From an uncultured Pelagibacteraceae bacterium (GTDB lineage Bacteria > Pseudomonadota > Alphaproteobacteria > Pelagibacterales > Pelagibacteraceae): a DNA stretch of 39,208 bases. The DNA is taken from contig CACJZL010000008.1 in NCBI GenBank assembly GCA_902597865.1, positions 1 to 39,208 of the forward strand. The letters are read 5' to 3'. The notes beneath the pieces are model-generated. The model saw only the letters and a program-made list of their open reading frames with translations, was not told the origin of the DNA and made no database searches. Position numbers and translations under genes: made by a program. Below are positions 8,506 through 16,634 of the stretch, piece after piece. How positions within the stretch are numbered: position 1 is the stretch's first letter; the number at the start of each line of letters is the position of its first letter.

Positions 8506-8589
8506 ATGAAAATCTCTTTACAATCAAGTGTTGTATATTTTTTTACTATAGTGTTAATAGTTTTAATTTTATTAACAATTTTTTTATAA
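8506..8589 (+). CDS. Possible 27-residue single-span membrane peptide
   Basis: An ATG five bases after the tRNA-Arg CCA opens a 27-codon frame ending three bases before the thioesterase ATG. After a short polar start (MKISLQSS) the peptide is continuously hydrophobic (VVYFFTIVLIVLILLTIFL), enough for one transmembrane helix. There is no convincing ribosome-binding site, and hydrophobic frames are common in T-rich DNA, so this could be chance. Its exact fit between two real genes is the only positional support. Confidence 0.27.
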   Translation: MKISLQSSVVYFFTIVLIVLILLTIFL

Positions 8590-8592
8590 AAA

Positions 8593-8994
8593 ATGGGAAA
8601 TAATTTTGAACAAATCAGCAAAGTTTCTGGTTTTATGAAACACAATGGTGGTCTTCTTTTTAGAGATTTATCCGAGACTGAGTTTGAATTTAAAAGCACA
8701 ATACAAAAAATTCATTTAAATAGAAGAGACATTACCCATGGAGGTTTTATTTGTTCTTTAATTGATGCAGGTGCTGGAACTGCTGTATATAGAGCTAGCA
8801 ATAACCAATCATGTGTAACAGTTTCATTAGATGTAAAATTTATAGCACCATCCAAACTAGGGGATGAAATATTAGGTAAAGTAAATATATTAAAGAGAAC
8901 AAAGTCTATGTTATTTGTGAATTGTAATTTATATATAAACAAAAATATTATTGCATCTGCAGCAGGTGTTTGGAAGGTAATAAAAAAAATATGA
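8593..8994 (+). CDS. PaaI-type hotdog-fold thioesterase
   Basis: This protein of 133 residues belongs to the PaaI/4HBT acyl-CoA thioesterase group. The family's central HGG motif is present in THGGFICSLIDAGAGTA (about residues 51-67), followed by the typical strand SLDVKFIAPSKLGDEI. These cytosolic enzymes hydrolyse acyl- or aryl-CoA thioesters; the substrate is unknown. The ATG start at 8593 is preceded by A-rich sequence. The stop codon overlaps the next gene's ATG (ATGA at 8991-8994), so the two are translationally coupled. Confidence 0.88.
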   Translation: MGNNFEQISKVSGFMKHNGGLLFRDLSETEFEFKSTIQKIHLNRRDITHGGFICSLIDAGAGTAVYRASNNQSCVTVSLDVKFIAPSKLGDEILGKVNILKRTKSMLFVNCNLYINKNIIASAAGVWKVIKKI

Positions 8995-9689
8995 TTGGGA
9001 TATTAGGAGGTATGGGAACACAAGCCGGTTTGGATATTTGTAATAAGATAGCTATTTTGCACAGAGGAAAACAGGATCAACAATACCCAAAATTTTTATT
9101 ATACAATAAATCGGATACGCCTAAGAGGCCTGAAAATTTAAAAAAATACTACAACGTTCTAAAAGAATTAGTTAAAGGCTGTAAATTACTAGAAAAAAAT
9201 AAATGTAAGTTTATTGTAATGCCGTGTAATACAGCTCATTTTTGGTACGATGACCTAAAAAAAAAAGTTAGGATACCAATTTTGAGTATGCCTGAAGAAG
9301 TTTATAATCATGCAAAAAAGAACTGTAAAATTAATTCTCAAATTGGAATACTTGCTACAGAAGCGACCTTGAATACAAAAATTTATCATAAATATTTCAA
9401 TAAAAGATTTAAGCTTCTATCGCCGCCTATAAAAATACAAAAAAAAAATGTAAATAAAGCCATCAAATTTGTTAAAATGGGTAATGTTAGAAAAGCAGAA
9501 AAAATAATTAAGCCTGCAATTGACTATTTAATTAAAGTAAATTGTAAAAAAATAATCTTAGGATGTACAGAATTACCTATAGCAATTTTTGCATTCAAAT
9601 CTTTTAAAAAAGCAAAAAAATCAAAAATATTTATAGATCCAAATTTGATACTAGCAAATACTTGTGTAAGTAAATATAAGGCTGCATAA
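8991..9689 (+). CDS. Aspartate/glutamate racemase family protein
   Basis: This 232-residue protein begins MIGILGGMGTQAG, the usual N-terminus of aspartate racemase-like enzymes. It carries both catalytic-type cysteines, in MPCNTAHFWYDDL (about residue 78) and ILGCTELPI (about 188). Cofactor-independent racemases of this family interconvert L- and D-aspartate or glutamate through two cysteines; some relatives act on hydantoins or maleate, so the substrate is uncertain. I chose ATG 8991 over the TTG at 8970 because it gives the family N-terminus and the ATGA coupling to the preceding gene that is common in this region. Confidence 0.87.
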   Translation: MIGILGGMGTQAGLDICNKIAILHRGKQDQQYPKFLLYNKSDTPKRPENLKKYYNVLKELVKGCKLLEKNKCKFIVMPCNTAHFWYDDLKKKVRIPILSMPEEVYNHAKKNCKINSQIGILATEATLNTKIYHKYFNKRFKLLSPPIKIQKKNVNKAIKFVKMGNVRKAEKIIKPAIDYLIKVNCKKIILGCTELPIAIFAFKSFKKAKKSKIFIDPNLILANTCVSKYKAA

Positions 9690-9771
9690 TTAGATCAAAT
9701 ATGTTAATATCGAAAAAAAAACAAAAATGAGAACTTTTATCTGAATGATTCGGACTTGTTTTAGACTGTTT

Positions 9772-9799
9772 TTGTTCTTTAACGATAACAATATATAGT
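9772..9799 (+). promoter_or_regulatory. Candidate promoter for the helicase-TerB-fdxA-carD run
   Basis: TTGTTC (9772-9777) and TATAGT (9794-9799) are separated by 16 bases and lie about 30 bases before the helicase ATG, in the 141-base gap after the racemase gene. The match to sigma-70 elements is moderate and AT-rich DNA yields such pairs by chance. No other gene lies in this gap. Confidence 0.3.
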
Positions 9800-9830
9800 A
9801 GTAAAAAAATTTTACACACCAAAAGTTGAA

Positions 9831-12311
9831 ATGACAAAAAATAAAATAACAGCTGTTCTTGGACCTACCAATACAGGAAAAACCTTCCTAGCCATAGAAA
9901 CAATGTTGTCTTTTAACTCTGGAATGATGGGTTTTCCCTTAAGGCTTTTAGCAAGAGAGGTTTATGACAAAGTTATTAAAAAAACTGATCCAAATAAAGT
10001 TGCACTAATTACAGGTGAGGAAAAAATTATACCTTCCAATGCTAAGTATTATTTTTGCACTGTAGAGTCTATGCCTATTGAAAAAGATTTAGAATTCGTT
10101 GGAATTGATGAAATTCAAATGTGTTCTGATCATGAAAGAGGTCATATTTTCACCGACAGATTATTAAACCTAAGAGGTGAAAAATTAACAATGTTCATGG
10201 GGTCTAACTCAATGAAAAATATTATTGATAAATTAGATGGCGATATTGAGTATATCGATAGAAAAAGACTATCCAAATTAACTTACTCTGGTCACAAAAA
10301 AATCTCTCGAATAGAGAGAAAAAGTGTAATAATTGCATTTTCAGCCGAAGAAGTTTATGCAATTGCAGAATTGATTAGGCGTCAGAAGGGTGGAGCTGCA
10401 ATTGTAATGGGATCTTTAAGTCCAAAGACAAGAAATTCACAAGTAAATTTATACCAATCTGGAGATGTTGACTATCTTGTTGCAACCGATGCAATTGGTA
10501 TGGGAATAAACATGGATTTAAATAATGTCTTTTTTTCGAGTATTAAAAAATTTGATGGTAAAAAAATAAGGAGACTCAGATTATCTGAAATTGCACAAAT
10601 TGCTGGAAGAGCAGGCAGATATCTTAATGATGGATCATTTGGCATTACAGGTGAATGTGGCGAGATAAGTCCAGAGGAAATTGAATTACTTGAAACCCAT
10701 AAAATTGACGACATCAATACAATTTTTTGGAGGAATCCAAATTTAAACTTTAAAAACGGACAATCTCTAATCAAGTCATTAGAAGAGAAACCGAACAAAC
10801 CTTGGCTTAAAAGAATTTCAGAGTGCGAGGACGAAAAAGTTTTAAAATATATTTTAAAAGATACTGAAAAATTACAAATTTATAATAATGAAAATGAATT
10901 AAAATTATTGTGGGAATGTTGCCAGATTCCTGATTTTGTAAAAAAAACTTATGGAAATCATTTAGAAGTAATTGGAAAAGTGTTTAATTTTTTAAGAGAA
11001 AAAACAGGAAAAATTTCAAATAAATACATGAAGGAACAGCTTTCAATTTTGGATAAAGTTGACGGGAATGTAGACTCCATATCTAATCGAATTGCTAATG
11101 TCAGAACATGGTCTTATGTTTCTAACAAAAATGGATGGGTTGAAAATCAAGATTATTGGGTTAAAAGAACAAAATCTTTAGAAGATAAATTGTCTGATAG
11201 ATTGCATGAAGAGCTTACTAAAAGTTTTATTGATAAACGAGCAAGTGTTCTTGCAAGAGGTCTAAAACAAGATATTTCTTTTGATACCAAAATTGAAAAT
11301 GATGGAAAAGTTTTGATCAACAATCAATTCATCGGAAATTTGAAAGGTCTAAAGCTTGAATTAGATTTTAAGGTAGGTGATTTAGAAACTGATATTAAAT
11401 CTTTAAAAAAAGCTGCCAGACAAAATGTAAATCCAGAAATTTCAAAAAGAATTAGTCAAATAATTGAGGGAAAGCAAATTGAGTTAAAAGAAGATAGAAA
11501 AATTTATTGGAATAATTTTCCAATAGCAATGCTTTCTAAAGGTGCTGATTATCTTTCTCCAGAACTTAATTTAATTGTCGATGACATTGTGGAAAATGAA
11601 GAAAAATTTAAACTTCACTCTTATCTAAAAAAATGGTTAGACACAAAAATTACTGATGGACTAGATAGTTTATTTAAACTTAAGAGTATTAATTCAGTTA
11701 ATGCCAAAATAAGAGCTTTATCTTATCAGTTATATGAAAACAACGGTGTAGTAAAAAGAGAAGAGGTCTCAGATATCATTGATGATTTAAGCCAAGATGA
11801 GAGAAAAATACTCAGAAATTTAGGTGTAAAATTTGGCAGATATCACATATTCTTATTTAAACTTTTTAAACCGAGTGTTGTCTCTTTAAGAATTCTACTT
11901 TGGAAAAATTTCAATGGAGAAGACTTAAACTTATTTCCTCCTACTTTTGGATTAAATTTTGTGAATAACGTTAAATACAAAAACAAAAAATTTATGCTTT
12001 TATGTGGATTTGAAAAATTTGAAAGCTTTTTTGTTAGAATCGATATTTTAGAAAGATTGTTTATTGAAATAATAAACTCTAATGAAAACAAATCTGGCAA
12101 AATCAAACTAATACCTAAAATGTTAAATTTACTCGGTTGTAGCAAAGATAGTTTTATAAAAGTTATTAAATTAATGGGTTATAAAGTGTTTGATGAAAAA
12201 AATGAAACGTTTTTTAAATATAAACCTTTTAAAAAGATTAAAAAGAGTTTAGATTTAAAGATCAAAAGAGATAATCCCTTTGAAGCATTAAAACAACTAG
12301 ATCTAAAATGA
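9831..12311 (+). CDS. Suv3-like superfamily 2 RNA helicase
   Basis: This 826-residue protein resembles the alphaproteobacterial relatives of the mitochondrial SUV3 RNA helicase. Walker A is GPTNTGKT (residues 11-18), motif II is DEIQ (93-96), motif Ia-like RLLAREVYDKV sits between them, and motif VI is QIAGRAGR (256-263). The remaining C-terminal two thirds are Lys-rich and carry no motif I can name. The family unwinds RNA and in mitochondria works with PNPase; that role here is inferred. It heads an overlapping run with TerB-like, ferredoxin and CarD genes; its TGA overlaps the next ATG by four bases. Confidence 0.88.
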   Translation: MTKNKITAVLGPTNTGKTFLAIETMLSFNSGMMGFPLRLLAREVYDKVIKKTDPNKVALITGEEKIIPSNAKYYFCTVESMPIEKDLEFVGIDEIQMCSDHERGHIFTDRLLNLRGEKLTMFMGSNSMKNIIDKLDGDIEYIDRKRLSKLTYSGHKKISRIERKSVIIAFSAEEVYAIAELIRRQKGGAAIVMGSLSPKTRNSQVNLYQSGDVDYLVATDAIGMGINMDLNNVFFSSIKKFDGKKIRRLRLSEIAQIAGRAGRYLNDGSFGITGECGEISPEEIELLETHKIDDINTIFWRNPNLNFKNGQSLIKSLEEKPNKPWLKRISECEDEKVLKYILKDTEKLQIYNNENELKLLWECCQIPDFVKKTYGNHLEVIGKVFNFLREKTGKISNKYMKEQLSILDKVDGNVDSISNRIANVRTWSYVSNKNGWVENQDYWVKRTKSLEDKLSDRLHEELTKSFIDKRASVLARGLKQDISFDTKIENDGKVLINNQFIGNLKGLKLELDFKVGDLETDIKSLKKAARQNVNPEISKRISQIIEGKQIELKEDRKIYWNNFPIAMLSKGADYLSPELNLIVDDIVENEEKFKLHSYLKKWLDTKITDGLDSLFKLKSINSVNAKIRALSYQLYENNGVVKREEVSDIIDDLSQDERKILRNLGVKFGRYHIFLFKLFKPSVVSLRILLWKNFNGEDLNLFPPTFGLNFVNNVKYKNKKFMLLCGFEKFESFFVRIDILERLFIEIINSNENKSGKIKLIPKMLNLLGCSKDSFIKVIKLMGYKVFDEKNETFFKYKPFKKIKKSLDLKIKRDNPFEALKQLDLK

Positions 12312-12730
12312 TATTCAAATTTTTAAATAAAAATATGGAAAAAACTGACTCAAATGCTGAGTCTATTAACATTGCTTGTCTTTTAATACACGCAGCTAAA
12401 ATAGATGAAAATTACACATCAGAGGAAAGAGAAATAATTAAGAAAACAGTAAAGAAATTATATCCACATTTAGATGATTTAGACAAGATTATTGCTCAAG
12501 CAGAACGTAAGGAAAATGACTCCAATCATATCCAAGAGTTTACTAGAGACGTGAAGTCTTTGAGCACAGAAAATAAAATTATAATTGTCGAAACTTTATG
12601 GAAAATAATTTTGTCAGATGGAAAATCAGATATTTATGAAAATAATCTTATGAGACGTTTAGCTGGGTTGCTTTATCTAGATGATAAGGTAATTGGAGAA
12701 ACTAAAGTTAAAGTATTAAATAAAAAATAA
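12308..12730 (+). CDS. TerB-like (COG4103-type) protein
   Basis: This small, acidic, all-helical protein of 140 residues has the TerB-like layout. One repeat-like half ([16 protein letters not shown], about 28-43) is followed by another ([20 protein letters not shown], about 97-116), each with an Asp/Glu-rich turn before a helix, as in tellurite-resistance TerB and DjlA N-termini. No enzymatic residues are apparent. It overlaps the helicase stop (ATGA) and its own TAA overlaps the ferredoxin ATG, so all are translated from one message. The function is unknown; the family is often associated with envelope or stress processes. Confidence 0.75.
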   Translation: MIFKFLNKNMEKTDSNAESINIACLLIHAAKIDENYTSEEREIIKKTVKKLYPHLDDLDKIIAQAERKENDSNHIQEFTRDVKSLSTENKIIIVETLWKIILSDGKSDIYENNLMRRLAGLLYLDDKVIGETKVKVLNKK

Positions 12731-13056
12731 TGACCTACATAGTAAACGATAAATGCATTAAATGTAAGTTAATGGATTGTGTCGAAGTATGCCCTGTTGA
12801 TTGTTTTTACGAGGGAAAAAATATGCTTGTAATTAAACCAGATGAGTGTATAGATTGTGGCGTTTGTGAGCCTGAGTGTCCGGTAGATGCTATCAAGCCT
12901 GATACAGAAGATGGAAGTGAAAAATGGTTAGAATTAAATAAAAAATATTCAGAAATATGGCCAAACATATCAGAAAAAAAAGATCCACCAATAGATAACG
13001 AAAAATATAAAAATGAAGAAAATAAATTTGAAAAGTATTTTAAAGAAAACCTTTAA
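12730..13056 (+). CDS. fdxA: 7Fe ferredoxin (FdxA type)
   Basis: This 108-residue ferredoxin has the [3Fe-4S][4Fe-4S] pattern of Azotobacter ferredoxin I. Cys9, Cys17 and Cys50 suit the 3Fe cluster; Cys21, Cys40, Cys43 and Cys46 suit the 4Fe cluster. The supernumerary Cys12 and Cys25 are also kept. Segment [13 protein letters not shown] and segment [17 protein letters not shown] are nearly invariant in the family. It is a low-potential electron carrier in the cytosol; its partner is not shown. ATG overlaps the previous stop by one base. The neighbourhood of fdxA beside a helicase and carD is familiar from alphaproteobacteria. Confidence 0.95.
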   Translation: MTYIVNDKCIKCKLMDCVEVCPVDCFYEGKNMLVIKPDECIDCGVCEPECPVDAIKPDTEDGSEKWLELNKKYSEIWPNISEKKDPPIDNEKYKNEENKFEKYFKENL

Positions 13057-13879
13057 AAAAAAGAAGAAAGCTTTACCGAAAAAAAAAATTAAACAAATAT
13101 CTAAAAATTTTAAAAACATAAAAAAAAAAAAGGTAGGAAGACCAAAAACAAAACAGACAAGTAAAAATTTATTAAAAGAAAAAGCTAAAATAAATTTACC
13201 TAAACAAAAAAAAATAGAAAACTTACGTCTTACTAAGATCCAAGATCAAAAACCTGAAATAGTAAAAATTAAAAAACAAGAGACAGAAAAGAAACAATTT
13301 AAACCAAAAGATTACATCGTTTATCCAAAACATGGTGTAGGGCAAATTTTGTCTGTGAGTTCTAAAACAATAGGTGGTATAGATGTGCAATGTTACGATA
13401 TAAAATTTGAAAAAGATAAAGCTGTTGGATTGTTGCCAATTAATAAACAGTCACACTTAAGACCTTTATCAACAATAAACCAGGTAAATAAATCTATCTC
13501 AATTTTAAAAGGGAAGCCAAAGATTAAAAGGTCGATGTGGAGTAGAAGAGCCCAAGAATATGAGCAAAAAATTACATCTGGAAAAATCTATGAATTGGCA
13601 GAAGTTGTCAGAGATTTAAATAAAGGGGATGATATTATGATTGACCAGTCATATAGTGAAAGGCAGTTATTTGAAAAAGCTTACGATAGAATTTTAACAG
13701 AATTCCAAATTATACTAAATCTGTCTCCTGAAGATACCCAAAAAAAGCTTGATAAAGCATTGAAGAGAAATTTAGAAAAGAGTCAACAAAACTTGGAAAA
13801 AAAAGCACCAACTAATCCACAACCAAGAGAAGATACTGAAGAAACAGAAAGCTTAGAAAACGTCTCAGAGGAAGAATAA
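13013..13879 (+). CDS. carD: CarD-family transcription regulator with long Lys-rich, AT-hook-like N-terminus
   Basis: The CarD/CdnL domain, which binds RNA polymerase beta and stabilises open promoter complexes, begins near residue 96 ([17 protein letters not shown]) and runs to about 255. It includes the [13 protein letters not shown] and [20 protein letters not shown] segments typical of CdnL C-terminal helices. Ordinary CdnL proteins are about 165 residues; this one has 288. The first 95 residues are extremely Lys-rich and contain [11 protein letters not shown] (residues 37-47), with the GRP core of an AT-hook. The C-terminal tail is acidic ([14 protein letters not shown]). The ATG start at 13013 overlaps fdxA by 44 bases; a shorter start cannot be excluded, but the frame has no better ATG before the domain. 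Confidence 0.88.
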   Translation: MKKINLKSILKKTFKKKKKALPKKKIKQISKNFKNIKKKKVGRPKTKQTSKNLLKEKAKINLPKQKKIENLRLTKIQDQKPEIVKIKKQETEKKQFKPKDYIVYPKHGVGQILSVSSKTIGGIDVQCYDIKFEKDKAVGLLPINKQSHLRPLSTINQVNKSISILKGKPKIKRSMWSRRAQEYEQKITSGKIYELAEVVRDLNKGDDIMIDQSYSERQLFEKAYDRILTEFQIILNLSPEDTQKKLDKALKRNLEKSQQNLEKKAPTNPQPREDTEETESLENVSEEE

Positions 13880-13884
13880 AAAAA

Positions 13885-13920
13885 AACGCTTCTCACACAA
13901 ACGTTATGAGAAGCGTTTTT
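13885..13920. terminator. Strong bidirectional intrinsic terminator after carD
   Basis: An 11-base perfect stem AACGCTTCTCA (13885-13895) pairs with TGAGAAGCGTT (13907-13917) across an 11-base loop. An A-run lies before it and a T-run after it, so it can act on both strands. It sits five bases past the carD stop and 13 bases past the stop of the minus-strand mini-gene that ends at 13933. It therefore probably serves both convergent transcripts. Confidence 0.92.
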
Positions 13921-13932
13921 AAAAAAGAATAC

Positions 13933-13998
13933 TTATCTTCTTCTTCTTCTTTTTTTTGCTTTTTTCTTCTTTTTAGCTTTTTTTCTTCGTTTAGCCAT
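13933..13998 (-). CDS. Very small Arg/Lys-rich basic peptide (21 residues)
   Basis: The peptide begins MAKRRKKAKKKKKAKK and ends in five arginines; apart from Met and three Ala every residue is Lys or Arg. An unusually good ribosome-binding site AGGGAG lies six bases before the ATG. A candidate TTGACA promoter and the shared terminator at 13885-13920 frame the gene. It presumably binds nucleic acid, either rRNA in the style of tiny ribosomal proteins or DNA; this is inference. I know no named family. A repetitive AAA/AGA codon run could be chance, but the flanking signals argue for a real and well-translated gene. Confidence 0.7.
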   Translation of the reverse strand: MAKRRKKAKKKKKAKKRRRRR

Positions 13999-14016
13999 CT
14001 TTAGCTCCCTGTTGTT

Positions 14017-14035
14017 ACGAATCTTTTTGATTCGT
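14017..14035 (-). promoter_or_regulatory. 5'-leader hairpin of the basic mini-peptide gene
   Basis: ACGAATC (14017-14023) pairs perfectly with GATTCGT (14029-14035) across a five-base loop. It lies just upstream of the AGGGAG ribosome-binding site (14005-14010 on the minus strand). If transcription starts near 14039 the hairpin is at the very 5' end of the message, where such structures can protect mRNA. No U-run follows on the minus strand, so it is not a terminator for that strand. Confidence 0.45.
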
Positions 14036-14045
14036 TATAAGTTAA

Positions 14046-14074
14046 TTTTTAAATATTTTCTTTTGTTATGTCAA
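14046..14074 (-). promoter_or_regulatory. Candidate promoter of the basic mini-peptide gene
   Basis: On the minus strand a perfect TTGACA (14074-14069) is followed after 17 bases by TAAAAA (14051-14046), a 4/6 match to the -10 element. This predicts a leader of about 40 bases containing the 14017-14035 hairpin and the AGGGAG site. The remaining bases up to 14196 show no gene or obvious structure. Confidence 0.45.
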
Positions 14075-14196
14075 ACATTTAATTAGTTTTAAATTGATTC
14101 ATCAACTAAGTAAAAAATTAATTCTATTTCTGCAAATGTTAAAAGTTTAAAAAGAATAGTGTTTATGCGCATTATAATCAATTTTAATTATTAAAT

Positions 14197-15885
14197 TTAA
14201 TAAAGTTTTTCTAAATCTTCTTTATATTTTTCTAAAATTTTTTTTCTTTTTAATTTTAAAGTTGGTGTTAACATTCCATTTTCAATTGTAAATTCATCTT
14301 TAATAAGTTTTATTTTTTTAACTTTTTCTATTGTTTGTAAGTTTTTATTTAAATTTTCGATGTATAAATTAATTTCTGATCTATTTTTTTCATTATCAGT
14401 CACAATTAATGCAACTAAATATGTTTTTTTATCTCCATAAACTAAACTTTGTTTAATTTTTTCATTTAAACAAAGTAAATTTTCAATTTTAGATGGAGAA
14501 ATGTTATCACCACCTAAGTTTACAATGATTTCTTTTTTTCTATCAGTTATTTTCAAATTTCCCTCTTTTGTAAACTCTCCTATATCACCTGTATGCAGCC
14601 ATCCCTCTTTAATAACTTCATTGGTTTCATCCTTTTTATTCCAATATCCAAGCATAACGTTTTCTCCTTTTACTAATATTTCACCATCGTTTGAAATTTT
14701 AACTTTATTGGTTTTAAATGGAGGCCCTACAGTCTCAATTTGAATATTTCCTGGAACGTTACAGCTAACGACTGGAGATGCTTCAGTTAATCCATATCCT
14801 TGTAATGTTGGTAATCCAATAGAATTAAGAAATTCTCCAATTTTTTGGTCAAGAGCACCACCACCTGAAACAAAAGCTTGTAACTCTCCACCAAACTGTT
14901 TTTTGATCTTTTTCCTAACTAAAATTTCACACAAAAAATTAGATATTTTTTCACCAAAATTTAGGTTTTCTTTTTTAAGTTTTTTTGTGCCAAGTTTAAG
15001 GGTGTTCGTTATTAATTTTTTTTTTAAACCATCCATTTTAGAAAAATTTAAAGAAATTTTGTTATATAAATTTTGATAAAATCTTGGAACAGCGGTCATG
15101 ATGGTTGGTTTCGCCACTGACATGTTAGGAATAAGTTTATCTAGACTTTCAGCATAATAAACTTTTGCTCCCAGAGAAATTTGAACGAATTGAACAGTAT
15201 GTTCATACGAATGCGAAAGGGGTAACCATGTCAAAAAAACCGGTTTTTTCTTTTTGACAATAGAAGCCAATATTTCTAAAGCTCCCTCGCAATTTGAGAG
15301 AATTCCACCATGACTTAACATTACTCCTTTTGGTTTACCTGTCGTACCAGAGGTATAGATTATACAAGCTAAGTCATCTCTTTTTATTTTATCGTTATAA
15401 CTTTTATTAGTAAGATTTGTTTTTTTGAATATTTCTAAAAAGTTTTCAATTTGATTTGTAAATTCATCAATAGAAATTATCTTAATCTTGTCATTTAAAA
15501 ATTTTTCTATTTTTTCATATTGTAATTTATTTGAAACTATACAAACCTTTGGTCCACAATCATTAATTATATATTCATAGTCTGAGTCTGAGTAAGTGGT
15601 AAATAATGGCACTGTTACACCTCCAGAATTCATTATTGCAATATCAGCAATTAACCATTGTGGTCTATTCTCAGACAATAATACACATCTGTCCCCAGGG
15701 GAAATATAGTCTTGTAGAAAAGTTGTTAAGCTTTTAATTTTTAATGTTACTTCATTCCAATTTAACGAAGAGTTTTTATCTTTTGAACTTAATCCAAATA
15801 AAAAAGGTGGACCTTTTTTGTTTTTAATTTCATCGTATTTTTTGAAATAAAGTTCTACTAAACTATTTATGTTTTCTATTTTCAT
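14197..15885 (-). CDS. Long-chain acyl-CoA synthetase / AMP-dependent ligase
   Basis: This 562-residue adenylate-forming enzyme of the long-chain fatty acid:CoA ligase group activates a carboxylate with ATP and transfers it to CoA. The P-loop-like AMP motif is IIYTSGTTGKPKGVMLSHGG (about 175-194). Later motifs are GYGLTEASPVVSCN (about 360) and GWLHTGDIGEF with ITDRKKEIIVNLGGDNISP (about 435-465), which holds the hinge and adenine/ribose contacts. The C-terminal domain is slightly short but complete. It is similar in kind to FadD/FAA proteins; the exact chain length is unknown. Upstream, tRNA-Leu lies four bases away on the same strand. Confidence 0.9.
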   Translation of the reverse strand: MKIENINSLVELYFKKYDEIKNKKGPPFLFGLSSKDKNSSLNWNEVTLKIKSLTTFLQDYISPGDRCVLLSENRPQWLIADIAIMNSGGVTVPLFTTYSDSDYEYIINDCGPKVCIVSNKLQYEKIEKFLNDKIKIISIDEFTNQIENFLEIFKKTNLTNKSYNDKIKRDDLACIIYTSGTTGKPKGVMLSHGGILSNCEGALEILASIVKKKKPVFLTWLPLSHSYEHTVQFVQISLGAKVYYAESLDKLIPNMSVAKPTIMTAVPRFYQNLYNKISLNFSKMDGLKKKLITNTLKLGTKKLKKENLNFGEKISNFLCEILVRKKIKKQFGGELQAFVSGGGALDQKIGEFLNSIGLPTLQGYGLTEASPVVSCNVPGNIQIETVGPPFKTNKVKISNDGEILVKGENVMLGYWNKKDETNEVIKEGWLHTGDIGEFTKEGNLKITDRKKEIIVNLGGDNISPSKIENLLCLNEKIKQSLVYGDKKTYLVALIVTDNEKNRSEINLYIENLNKNLQTIEKVKKIKLIKDEFTIENGMLTPTLKLKRKKILEKYKEDLEKLY

Positions 15886-15889
15886 AAAA

Positions 15890-15976
15890 TGGTGGGCAAA
15901 GAGAGAATCGAACTCTCACAGTATTGCTACTATTGGATTTTGAGTCCAACGCGTCTACCAGTTCCGCCATTCGCCC
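15890..15976 (-). tRNA. tRNA-Leu (anticodon CAA)
   Basis: Read on the minus strand, the acceptor stem GGGCGAA pairs with TTTGCCC (one G-U), followed by discriminator A and an encoded CCA. The anticodon stem TTGGA/TCCAA encloses CTCAAAA, giving CAA. The long variable arm and the total of 87 bases are as expected for a class II leucine tRNA. The T-loop is GTTCGATTC. Confidence 0.97.
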
Positions 15977-16025
15977 AATATTAATAATTTCATTTTTATA
16001 ATTATAGTATAAAAACAAATTTAGT

Positions 16026-16634
16026 ATGTTTAAAGAAATATATAGAAAATCAATTGAATTAGCAGGTCATAAAAAATCAAAATTTTTTCTAGGTTTTATC
16101 TCATTCATAGAAAGTTTTATTTTTCCAATACCACCAGACGTTTTTATTATACCAATGACTATTGCTAAGAGAGCTCAGTGGATTAGAATTGCACTAATTG
16201 CTACCATTGGATCTGTTTTGGGAGCATGCCTTGGATATTTTATTGGTTACGTTTTTTTTAACGAGATTGGTGTAAAAATATTTGAGTTATACGGTGTTGA
16301 TAATGCTAATTTTTTAAAAGAGAAAATGTCCTCAGACGGCGGTGTAATAGCTTGGGTAACTTTGTTGGCTATTGCTGGTTTCACGCCTGTACCATTTAAG
16401 TTACTCACTATTACAAGTGGATTTGTGCACTTCAATTTTTTCTATTTTGTTATTGTCTCTTTATTAACAAGAGGTTCTAGATTTTTTTTAATAGCATTTT
16501 TAATTGGAAATTTTGGACCTGCTATGAAGAAAATAATTGAAAAAAAGCTAGTTACAGTTTCGATAATAATATCAGTTATTTTAGTAATAGTTGCTTACTT
16601 TGTATATAATTTCTTAATTAAATTTACGTCCTAG
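16026..16634 (+). CDS. YqaA/DedA-like inner membrane protein
   Basis: This 202-residue polytopic protein belongs to the SNARE-associated/DedA superfamily in its YqaA form. The N-terminal part FIESFIFPIPPDVFIIPMTIAKR (about 27-49) has the acidic-plus-Pro re-entrant motif. Later GFTPVPFKLLTITSGF (about 118-133) is the second family signature, followed by SRFFLIAFLIGNFGP. Homologues include phospholipid scramblase or flippase-like proteins needed for membrane integrity; the role here is inferred only. The stop codon directly abuts the dsbB ATG, indicating cotranscription with dsbB and coq7. Confidence 0.87.
   Translation: MFKEIYRKSIELAGHKKSKFFLGFISFIESFIFPIPPDVFIIPMTIAKRAQWIRIALIATIGSVLGACLGYFIGYVFFNEIGVKIFELYGVDNANFLKEKMSSDGGVIAWVTLLAIAGFTPVPFKLLTITSGFVHFNFFYFVIVSLLTRGSRFFLIAFLIGNFGPAMKKIIEKKLVTVSIIISVILVIVAYFVYNFLIKFTS

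Noticed and set aside
8487..8699. Minus-strand frame across the tRNA-Arg
   Set aside because: It is antisense to the tRNA and the thioesterase gene and has no family features.
8970..8990. TTG start for the racemase
   Set aside because: ATG 8991 yields the family N-terminus MIGILGGMG and an ATGA overlap with the preceding stop.
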